NCBI GenBank assembly: GCA_014155875.1
Contig: JACEFZ010021772.1
Coordinates: forward strand, 283,501 to 347,500
Length of the DNA: 64,000 nucleotides
Reading direction: 5' to 3'
Source of the DNA: Cepaea nemoralis
Taxonomy: Eukaryota; Mollusca; Gastropoda; Stylommatophora; Helicidae
The notes below the pieces were generated by a model. The model ran no database searches, was not told the DNA's origin, and was given only the letters and a program-made list of their open reading frames with translations. The position numbers and the translations under genes were made by a program. This document shows positions 25,201-37,200 of the stretch, one piece after another; within the stretch, counting starts at the first letter, position 1; the number at the start of each line of letters is the position of its first letter.

Positions 25201-28200
25201 AATACTTACACGAAATACAATACCTTGCAGCGAAGTATCTGTGATCTCTGACAACCAAACAGAAATTATAGGTGTTGATATAATGATAAAGGACGTGAAA
25301 ATAAGAATCTACAATCTGTATAGCCCAGCAGATAAGGGCCTTACACTCTCAAACATGAAAATAACTGACACAAACTGCATTATTGTCGGAGACTTTAATA
25401 GCCGTTCAGAAAGATGGGGATACCCAGATACTGACAAAAGAGGAGATGAATTGGAGGACTGGGAAATAGACTCAAATCTCCATCTACTCAACAAAGCGGA
25501 TGACACACCGAGTGTCAGAGTCCTACTTAGTAGCTCTGTCTAGCTCGCTGGACTTTGACAGGCAAATTACAACATCTACAACACATCTACTAAGAACACA
25601 TGAATGCAATCGGAAACTGGCAGGAGCTATCTCCTGAACAATCATTTATTACAATATATATTACAGGCTGACAACATAGTCGCACTTCTCGCTCAAACAA
25701 TCGTTCACCACCAACAGCCACGCGCTAGCTCACAATGGCGATCTTTACCCTGTCGCCCGCATGATCATTCACAATCACAACTTCACATCATCCCGCACAT
25801 AGCACAGTTAGTACATTCCTCGAATATCACTACACAACGTTCATCTCCATTTATCCGTCACAACTACTATCGTTCTAGCTTTCTCTAGATCTCCACACGT
25901 CCGTCTCTATTCGCTGCCTCACACACACTGCCTCTCTCCTGGTTGACCTTCCCACATCACGTGGCTCTGTTCACGGGATTCTTGCCTGACCGTCCACTAG
26001 CCAAGCCGTGGCGTCTCTTACTGCCCTTTACCTCAGTCATGCTTACACTGACTCTCGCTTACATACCGGCACTTACATCCTTCCTTACACATGTCATATA
26101 AGACCATGACATTCTCCCCCCCCCCCCCCCCCCCCCCCGCACAACCAATGTGGCACTTACTCTTGGAAATGTGACACATTCTGCTGTTATTACTCTTGGT
26201 ATATCTTTCTAACCTTGTCAGGGGATTATATGATCATAAGTATACGCTTGCGTCCCTTTTTGCTCTGATCTTTTCCGAGATTAACTTCAAACATTGTTCT
26301 CTCTTTTTCAGTATTGAGGTTTCTCTCAAGGTTTTGTCGTGGTCTGACAAATGTTATGGTTGGGTCTACTTGTCATACCTCGTTATATTATTCAACCACC
26401 ACTGTGTGCACTTGGTTATGTGTGTAGATAACAGGGAGTACATGGAGTATAGTATGTCACATAATGATTTGTGATCTTCCCTCACTGTTGTGAACTGTTT
26501 GTTTTCTGCACCTTTCTTATTGTGATGATACACACCAGTTTCTGTTTTTTCTTGTTGTAAGATGGTATGGTGTGGTACTTTGGTCTGTTCATCATGTTGT
26601 TGTATGATGAGTGGTGTAGTTAAAGCAGTACTTGTTGTGGTGTTAACTTTTTGCCCTGTGTGAGTTTTGGACTCTGTGTAGTCTGTCACATTTAATACAT
26701 TTCCAATTAATAAATCACAACATGGATTGTCTAATAAAGCACAAGTTACTCTGCCTGATAGGAAAGGTGATCTTATATTGGCCCAAGCCATAGGATATTT
26801 CTCTAATGTCCCTGAAACAGTTCTGCAATAAATGTACTCATCTAGGTAGTCTTTAGGATCAGCTAGGGTCTTCCGAAGACCGATAAGACAGGACCCTGTG
26901 TCGCGTACACATGTGCATACTGTGTCATTGATGTAACCTTCATGGAATGTTAGTTTTCCTAACGACAGACTTGAGGTTTTGTTCATTTCCTCACCTTCTT
27001 GTTGAGTATTGACCTCTTTACATAAGGAATGAGGCTGAGTGATGTTAACAACATTATTAAAATATGGTACAAAGTCTGATGGGTAAAACTCATCAGAGTC
27101 CTACTTAGTAGCTCTGTCTGGCTCGCTGGACTTTGACAGGCAAATTACAACATCTACAACACATCTACTAATAACACATGAATGCAATCGGAAACTGGCA
27201 GGAGCTATCTCCTGAACAATCATTTATTACAATATATATTACAGGCTGACAACATAGTCGCACTTCTCGCTCAAACAATCGTTCACCACCAACAGCCACG
27301 CGCTAGCTCACAATGGCGATCTTTACCCTGTCGCCCGCATGATCATTCACAATCACAACTTCACATCATCCCGCACATAGCACAGTTAGTACATTCCTCG
27401 AATATCACTACACAACGTTCATCTCCATTTATCCGTCACAACTACTATCGTTCTATCGTTCTAGCATTCTCTAGATCTCCACATGTCCGTCTCTATTCGC
27501 TGCCTCACACACACTGCCTCTCTCCTGGTTGACCTTCCCACATCACGTGGCTCTGTTCACGGGATTCTTGCCTGACCGTCCACTAGCCAAGCCGTGGCGT
27601 CTCTTACTGCCCTTTACCTCAGTCATGCTTACACTGACTCTCGCTTACATACCGGCACTTACATCCTTCCTTACACATGTCATATAAGACCATGACACCG
27701 AGCTTCTACTCCAGAAGATGGCTTACCACTTCTACTCCAGACTTAGCTTTCTGCACAGGAGACATCCTCCACAAAATCGATCGCCATGTGCTGGACCAAT
27801 TAGCAGGTAGTGACCACAGACCAATCAAGCTTGTAATGAATATGGAGTATGTTCCACAGGAGCAAAAGCCCTTGCCCCGCTGGAATTACAAACGAGCAGA
27901 TTGGGACAGATTTGCCATACTAACAGACAAATATTGTGAAAACATAAATACACGATATGGCAACATAAAGCAAATGGTGGAAAGTCTAAACAGAGCGATA
28001 ATACAGGCAGCCACTGAGTCCATTCCTAGAGGATCGAGGAAAAATTACAAACCATACTGGACTGAAGAACTACAAAGTTTGGAGGACAAAGTAGAAGATG
28101 CCAGGAAGACAGCAGAGAGAGAACAAACAATTGAAGTGAATATCTCTCTCAAAGCCATCTCAGCAAAATATAAAAGAACAGTAAATCAAACAACAAGAGA

Positions 28201-31200
28201 TTGTTGGAGGAAAAAAACAGAAAACCTGAATTTTGACAGGGATGGAAACAAACTATGGAAACTAGTGAAAGCCATGAAGAATGAAGGACCTAGAAACAAA
28301 CAAATAACAATTAAACAAGGAAATGCCTTGCTTACAGGAAAAAAAGCTGCAAATGTACTAATGGAACACTATGCAAATGCAAACCACATTGATATTACAA
28401 CCGAACAGAAGAAAGCAATCAAAGACAAACAGATACATCATAGAAATACAGAGACAGCAGCAGAATATATGATGGCAAATTTAACAATGGAAGAAATGGA
28501 ACAGGCAATGAATACCCTAAAAAAGAAGAAATCACCAGGAAAGGATGGAATCACAAATGAAATGCTAATAGGACTAGGCAACAAGACAAAAAAGAAACTA
28601 CTAGCAGTCCTAAATAACAGCTGGAAGAGAGGAATAGTCCCACAGGCATGGAAGGAAGCTATACTAATACCAGTCCCAAAGAAAGGAAAAGACCTGGAAG
28701 AACCAATAGGCTATAGACCTATCAGTCTACTTAGCTGTGTAGGAAATTAATGGAACGCATTATCAATGGCAGGCTAACATGGCATCTGGAAGAAAACAAA
28801 CTCTTAACACCACACCAAGCAGGATTCAGAAAGTACAGATCCACTGAAGATCAAATAACCTATATAGCTCAGGAAATAGAGGATGCCTTCCAAGAGAAAA
28901 AGCACACACTAGCAGTCTGGATAGATTTAGAAAAAGCATTTGATAAAGTATGGAAGGAAGGACTGAAAGTAAAACTGCAAAACATGCATGTTTCTGGAAA
29001 AATGTATAAATGGATCAGCCACTACCTTGAGAACAGAACTGCCAGGACAAAAGTACAAGGACAAACAAGCAAAATGATGCTGCTGGAGCAAGGTGTCCCC
29101 CAAGGAGGAGTTCTTTCCAAAATCAAGGAATGCGAATCATAACTGGAAGCCTGAAGACAACGCCTATTAATGAATTAGAAAAGATCACTTGTTTACAACC
29201 AATGCAGGATAGAAGAGATAGCAGAGCCCAGCAACAAGCTGAAAAATTTAGAAGATTGACAGACCACCCTATGTATAAAAGGTTTAGTGGTTTTGGAAAG
29301 GGAAGACTGAAGCGTAGCAACTTTGTAGAAACTGCAAAACGAAAGATTAGGGCAGATCCCATACTTAACATATCAACAGTCAAGCCCATACACAATGCAC
29401 ACAAGTTCCCAGCTTGGAGACAGCAGCAACTGCCTGAGATGATAGAAAACATTCCTGGTATTGAGAAAAAGAACACTCAGCATGAAACTGAAAGAAGAGA
29501 AATAACCCTAAACTACATAAAAGAACATTACCCAAGCAGGAATTGGACCCATGCATATACAGATGGATCAGCCAAAAATTCAATAGAGAATGGAGGAGGA
29601 GGAATTCTCCTAAATTTAAAAATGGAGTGAAAAAAACACATTCAATGGCAACTGGAAAATTTTCAAGTAACTTCAAAGCGGAGGTAGAGGCTTTGAAAAC
29701 TGCAGCAGAAATGCTCCTGATGGAGGAAAATAAAGAGAAGCAAATAGCTATCTTCACAGATGCAAAGTCAGTTGTCTCAATACTGAAGAGCAATAACAGC
29801 ACAGAACTAACTGACCTAAGAGCAGCACTCCATGGTCTATGCCAGAAATCCAAAAAAGTTGTAATACAGTGGATCCCATCACATTGCAGTATACCTGGAA
29901 ACGAAGAGGCTGACAGACTGGCAAAAGAGGGCGGACGACTACCACAGCCTGACATAGACATAACCTATAATGAGGCAAAGGGGTTGATAAAAAGCACTTA
30001 TAGAACCAAATGGGAATCAGAGCATCCAGGCCATCAGAAGGATGATGCATATTATAAACTCGACCGAAGAGAACAAGTAGCAATCTTCAGACTCCGCACA
30101 GGACATAACAGGCTGAAATACCACTTGTTCAATAAACTAAAGATAGGAGATACCGATGAATGTAATTGTAGAACTGGAAAAATGACAGCAAAACATTTGC
30201 TGCAGGATTGCCCAACGTATGCAGAACAGAGAAAGATATTTTGGCCCACACCTGCTTCATTTGAGGACAAGCTCTATGGAGATATCAACAAGCTCAAGTT
30301 GACCGCAGCTTACTTTAACTGCATACAGGTTGACATTTAAAGGTGCATGAAGACCCAGAGGCATGAAATGGAATATTGCTTGGATAGCGAATCCATTATG
30401 TGGAAAGTCCAAATCGAAAGCTTGCTGTGTGGGCTTCATAAAAGGTGGAAAAGTGGTCTAGTGGCACGAAATGGAATATTGCTTGGATAGCAAATCCATT
30501 ACGTGGAAAGTCCGAATCAAAAGCCCATTGTGTGGGCTTCATAAAAAGGTGGAAAAGTGTCCTAGTGGCATGAAATGGAATATTGCTTGGATAGCATGGT
30601 CATAGTGAATGGTCATAGACTAAGTTTTGTGGACAAATTCACCTATCTTGGCAGCACTGTGTCACAAGCTGCCACAATTGATGACGAGGTGAATGCAAGA
30701 ATCTCCAAGGCCAGCACGGCCTTTGGCAGACTGTACAAGAATGCATGGGACAGAAACGGAATAAGCCTACAAAGCTGAAAGTCTATAAAGTAGTTGTATT
30801 ATCCACACTGTTATATGATTATGAAACATGGACTGTTTGTCAGTGACATGCTAGGAAATTAAACCACTTCCACACAGTCTGCCTTAAGAAGCTATTGAAG
30901 ATTAAATGGCAAGACAAGATCCCAGACACTGAAGTTCTAGAAAGAGCGTCCATGCCCAGTATCCACACTCTACTAATGAAAAATCAGATTCGCTGGGCTG
31001 GTCACTTAACTCGTATGTCAGATCACAGGCTCCCTAAACAAATTTTTTTGGTTTTTGTTTTGTTTTGGTAAACGCTCCCAAGGCTGCCAGAGGAAACGCT
31101 TTAAAGACACTCTGAAAATCTCACTGAAAGCTTTTGGAATTCATCTTGACACCTGGAAGACTGGCTGCTACTAAAGACCGTAATTCGTGGCGTACATCAT

Positions 31201-34200
31201 TACGCGAGGGTGCAGTCACTTGTGAAGCAACCAGGACTGCAAGAGCTGTGAAGAAAAGGCTGGACAGAGAAACCACTGCAGGAGATACTCCTCCTGGAAC
31301 GTCAAGCATTCTTTGTCCACATTGTCAAAGAACATTTAGCCAAAATAGGCCTTATCAGCCATCGTAGAACTCACGGCTCCATACTTTCAACCCCACTGGA
31401 TGAAATGAATGGTCATCATCATTCTTGATGGACAAACAACACACACATAATCTGTGTGATAATCTTGTAACTGATAGAATCAGTGTTTGAATAATAATAT
31501 GTGATAATACTCTAATTGTATGAATTCATGTTAGGCAATCCTGTAACTAGTGGAATTCATATTACATAATCTTCAAACTGGTAAAACCCATGTTATACAT
31601 TCTACTAACTGGTAAAAACCCATGTTATACAATCTTCTAACTGGTAAAACCCATGTTATACAATCCTGTAACTAGCGGATTGCATGTTTATGGTCAACAG
31701 AAAGAGTTCATGTGCAGTAAGTTCAACAAGTCTGGGGACACCCTGGAAGACACGCTGAAGGATCTCATCCTGGACAAGCTTGGAGGTGACCAGTACAAGC
31801 TGGAGTCTGTTGTCAGGTAGGTGGATTGTCATGTGAGGTTAACTATACTATACCACCAGTTGTAATGTGAGGTTAACTATACTAAACCAATGTCTTAAAG
31901 TGCCTGTCCGCTAAACGCAACTGGAGCAAACACAAAAAGCATCATCGAAAAATCGGAACTCGTTAACAGAACTATTCAGAACAGCATACTCAAGTGAAGC
32001 GAACGATTTTCCAGACGTTTATTTCCGCCACCGGTACAAGGATTTAAAACTCTGGCAGAAAAGCAGGCTGATCCCTAACCACAGGATCGGCGCCTACTCA
32101 AACAACATCCACCCCTGAGCTCCCAGTCCAGCTCGTTGCCCTTGAAGCCTTCCTATCCATTCTTCAGTTCAAACGCTTGGATAATACAATCAGTCTAGGT
32201 GGATTTTCCATTCCCGGTCCTTTTCACTGTTGTGTCGTCCTCAATTAATTCCTTACCAGACTCCCTGCTGTCTCATCCCGAAATCACGGCATCCAGGTGT
32301 CACCTTCACATCGAGCCTTCAGAAACACATCTTGTCCGTATCCCCAAGTCTCAGCGTCTCTCCACGTCAGAGTCACGATTCACCGTTTATCACCAGTCTC
32401 CTAGATATATGTAAGCTTTTGAGCTTCAGGATTCTCTACCTATATTAATGACGTCAACCGCGAGTATCTGCCTTATGGCAACCAACAGTTGTAATGTGAG
32501 GTTATCTATACTATACCAACAGTTGTAATGTGAGGTTAACTATACTGTACCAACAGTTGTAATGTGAGGTTAACTATACTGTACCAACAGTTGTAATGTG
32601 AGGTTAACTATACTGTACCAACAGTTGTAATGTGAGGTTAACTATACTGTACCAACAGTTGTCATGTGAGGTTATCTATACTGTACCAACCGTTGTAATG
32701 TGAGGTTATCTATACTACACCAACAGTTGTAATATGTGGTTAACTATACTAGATCAACAGTTGTAATGTGAGGTTAACTATACTAGGTCAACAGTTGTAA
32801 TGTGAGGTTAACTATACTAGATCCTGTAATGTGAGGTTAACTATACCACACCAACATTGTAATGTGAAGTTAACTGTTCTACACCAACAATTGCGTACAG
32901 GTATAATCAGAGATGGATGAAGTGTTTGCATTCAATAGTTGAGAGACAGTGATGAACAGAGGTGGATAAAGGACAGGGCATTGACTGACTGATGGTGTGA
33001 ACCTTTATTATTAGGGGAAGCTGAAGAACATCTATTTAGTATGGTAAATTAGTAGCATACCAGGCTGCTACCATGGAAACCCCAATGGTTGATCAGATGT
33101 CTGGCTTTGTTGGACATTTATTTTAAATATTCCTGTTTTGCTGGAAATTTAACAGATCTGATCAGTTAGGCCGCTGCTCTTATAATTTTAACTCTGAAAT
33201 CCTACTCACAAAAGAATATTTACCAATGTATGATGATGATATGCACATATTTCCATCCTCACTGAGGCAGGAACTTTGTGCACAGTGCTGAGATTGCCCT
33301 TATGTTACCTGTGAAAGACGATTGGAGATATCTGTGTACAGTGGAAGTGATCCTTGACATAGGAAGCCAAGCCAAAGTTAGGGTGGAAGAGGAAAGACTG
33401 AGAGAACACATATGTAACCATGTATATCTTGAGGACGCATACAACAGAGTACCACTGGATTTTTTAATGTTTCAGCTTCTTGAACTAAACGTAAGTCCAT
33501 TCCTCCTTAGTTGGATCGCTGCAGCCCTCTTCCAACGGAAAGTAGTATTTAGATGTGGCAGTTGGACTTCGGAACCAACAACAATATATCCTGGCCTACC
33601 ACAGGGATCACCATTATCTCCGGTACTGTTCAACGCCTACACAGTGAGAATCACCAGTGAGCAGATCACTGGACCTGGCAGGACATTGTCATATGCTGAT
33701 GATGTTTTAGTGTATCGTCAGGGTAAGGATAGAGAGGAGGTTGCTGTGGAACTACAAACCGAACTCAATCGCATAAGTACTTGGTGTGATGAAGCTGGGG
33801 CAATGGTCAACCCAACAAAGGCAACAGTGACTTGGTTCTCGTTGAATAATCATATTGTCAACAATCCAACACCAACTGTAATGCTGTGTTCAGAGACGGT
33901 GGAAAGAACGCAGGCAATGAATTACCTGGGGATACGGTTTGATCGAAGCCTTGCTTATACTGTGCACATAGACCAGGTGATAACAAAGGCCAAGCGGGGT
34001 TTGACAGCGATGCGGGTGATGGCGGCAGCAAACTGTGAGCAGCGCCATCTATGTCTTCTGTACGAGGGGCTGGTCATGTCTGTTTTGGAGTATGCAATGG
34101 CAATCCTGACTCTCAGCCATAAGCAGATAGAAAGGATGGAAAGGATACAGAATGAAGCTATGCGCATTATTCTTGGATGTACAAGAGATACAGCATGCAG

Positions 34201-37200
34201 GGCGATGCGCTACCTTCTTGATTTTCCAACCATTGAAGAGAGAATACAAGTTTGCAGGGCACGCGCCTACCTCAGAATTAACGCAAACACACAACATCCA
34301 CTGCATAGTGAAATTAGGAAGGTGAAGGGCAGCAGGTTAAAAAGAGGACGGTCGTGGATGGGTCAAGCCGAAGACATTCTTCAACAGGTGTGTTCACTTG
34401 AGGACTTAGAACCTGGCGAGGAGTGGGTGCAAGTGCCAACAGACTTCTGCACATCCTTTTCAATTTGCATCCAACTAGATAGAAAATGCAGACAAGAAAA
34501 TCCGGCTGCTGTTGAGGCTGAAGTACAAGCGTTGATTTTCGAGAATTCGCTAGACGGTGACGCGGTCATCTACACAGATGGGTCGGTCGTCCGACATGTG
34601 AGAAGCTCATGGGCCTTTACAGCTCGGGCCGGAGGGAGAATTGTGAAGGAGGACTCTGGTGCTTTCACTGAAACCACAAGTAGCCTGACCATGGAAGTCA
34701 TGGCAGTAAGTAAAGCAATAACATGGCTCGAGACACAGACATTCACTAGGGCTTGTTTCCTTAGCGACTCAATGAACATGATCAAGAGGATAGAGGAGGG
34801 GTCGATCCGAAGAGAATGGTTGCTGCCTCTGAAGCGGTCTCGGCTGGCAAAGATTAGTTTCATCTTCGTGCCAGGGCATGCGGGAGTACAAGGAAATGAG
34901 CGGGCTGACAAGCTCGCAGGTGAGGCTACTGTGGAGGGCGGACGCGCCATGGACCAGGCTGACATTCTGAATGCTCTACGAGAAGTGAGACTTTTGCGAG
35001 AACCAAGTGATGACTGTGAATCTACAACAATGGCCAGACTGCGGGAGCAGCAAATTAATAGAGGGGTGGCCAAACAAGAACACTACGCAGGAAGCCAAAG
35101 AAGATTGATAAACCAACACAGAACTGGCGTCGTTAGCCGCTACACTTTGCGGGATTTGCTGAGGAGGGGATCCGAGCACTTATGGACTGAATGGTTTGAT
35201 GTGCAACGAGGATGATCTGTCGACTAACTAACTAACTAACATGTATATCTATATCCATTGTGTCACGCAGGTTGGGACTCACTGATGATGAGCCCATTGA
35301 CAAGAGAGGCACCCCCATCGACACACTGTCAAACTATCTGGCCAAGAGACTGGCTTATGGTAAGTTGTGTCCATTCCACTTATAGTAAGTTGTGTCCATT
35401 CCATTTATAGTAAGTTGTGTCCCTTCCACTTATGGTAAGTTGTGTCCATTCCAAGGAGGTTTTTTCCTGATAGCTACAGCTCTGCATGTCATGAAGCCAT
35501 GTGGTATTGGTACCACACATTTTTCTTTGACAAACTGAATTAAAACTGCTCACCCCATCTCACAATCCAATGACCTGATATATGTAAAGTCCATAGGGAG
35601 TCTCCATGGCAATGTGGTCAAGCTGTCTGCCTTGCACTCCAAAGGTTGTGGGTTCAATTCCTGGCTACGTCTTTCGGTTCATGAGTGCATTTTTCTCGGA
35701 GACTCCTGGAGGTCATCGTCTGAGCTACGGAGTTCATGCTTTGTGCGATGCTTTCTGCGGGTCACCCTGCGAAAAGAGACCAAGCCATATGGGATACAAC
35801 CCAGGGCAATGAAGTCAATACTCTCGACTTTTAAGACTTTTTAAAAAATGGAATGACCTTTTGACCTACTTTAAGGACAGGCCCTAACACACTTGTAAAT
35901 GTTTCTGCAGGAACACATGAGCGAGACATGATCTTGATGCGCCATGAAATCGAGATTGTCTGGGGAGACGGCAAGAAGGAGCAGAGGAGTATTGACTTTG
36001 TCAACTACGGGGATCTTGGGGGCTTCTCAGCTATGGCCAAAACTGTGGGGTTGCCAACAGGGATTGCTGCCCGCATGATTCTCAATGGTATGTCTTGTGA
36101 AATTTTTAGTCATGGATCTGATGTGTTTAAGAAATGTTTAGTCATAGATGTGTTTAAGAAAGTTTTAGTCATGGATCTGATGTGTTTAAGAAATTTTTAG
36201 TCATGTGTTTAAGAAATGTTTAGTCATGGATATGTTTAAGAAATGTTTAGTCATGGATCTGATGTGTTTAAGAAATGTTTAATCATAGATATATGTTCAA
36301 TAAATGTTTAGCCATGGATCTGGTGTGTTTAAGAAATGTTTAGTCATGGATCTGTTGTGTTTAAGAAATTCTTAGTCATGGATATGATATATTTAAGAAA
36401 TTTTTAGTCATAGATATGTGTAAGAAATATTTAGTCATTGATATATGTTTAAGAAATGATTAGTCATAGATGTGTTTAAGAAACGTTTAGTTATAGATGT
36501 TTTTAAGAAATGTTTAATCATAGATATGTTTAAAAAATCTTTAGTCATGGATCTGATGTATTTAAGAAATGCTTAGTCATGGATATATGTTATGTTTAAG
36601 AAATGTTTAGTCACAGATATGTTTAAGAAATATTTAGTAATGGATATATGTTTAAGAAATGTTTAGTCATGGGTATTATATGTTTAAGAAATGTTTAGTC
36701 ATGGGTATTATATGTTTAAGAAATGTTTAGTATATGAACTGTTGCTATACACACAACAGACAGCAGAATAATGTCAGAGTTCTAGACAATAGAATGACAT
36801 CCTAGATACTACACAATAAAACAATGTCAACATTCTAGACAGTATAACAATGTCAACATTCTAGACACTAGAACAATGTCAACATTCTAGATGGTATAAC
36901 AATGTCAACATTCTAGATGGTATAACAATGCCAACATTCTAGACACTAGACGGTATAACAATGTCAACATTCTAGATGGTATAACAATGTCAACATTCTA
37001 AACAGTATAACAATGTCAACATTCTAGACAGTATAACAATGTCAACATTCTAGACAGTATAACAATGTCAACATTCTAGACAGTAAAACAATGTCAACAT
37101 TCTAGACAGTAGAACAATGTCAACATTCTAGACAGTATAACAATGTCAACATTCTAGACAGTATAACAATGTCAACATTCTAGACGGTATAACAATGTCA

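Larger units (their letters stand above)
24540..30340 (+). mobile_element. RNase H-bearing LINE, degenerate, interrupted by an LTR element
   Basis: 5' leader about 24540-24826, then endonuclease frame 24827-25512: [41 protein letters not shown]. The endonuclease resumes after the LTR insertion at 27703 with GSDHRPI. Reverse transcriptase start lies at 27840-28748 ([23 protein letters not shown]), continuing from 28750 ([41 protein letters not shown]). About 29125 jumps straight to the post-RT region, so the YADD block is deleted. RNase H spans 29550-30340 in two frames ([22 protein letters not shown]) and the ORF ends with a C-x-C...H-x(4)-C motif ([17 protein letters not shown]). Inactive. 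Confidence 0.88.

Noticed and set aside
26114..26138. Run of about 25 C as an assembly gap or artefact
   Set aside because: Its position directly next to the 3' LTR fits the polypurine tract of the LTR element, although its exact length is uncertain.
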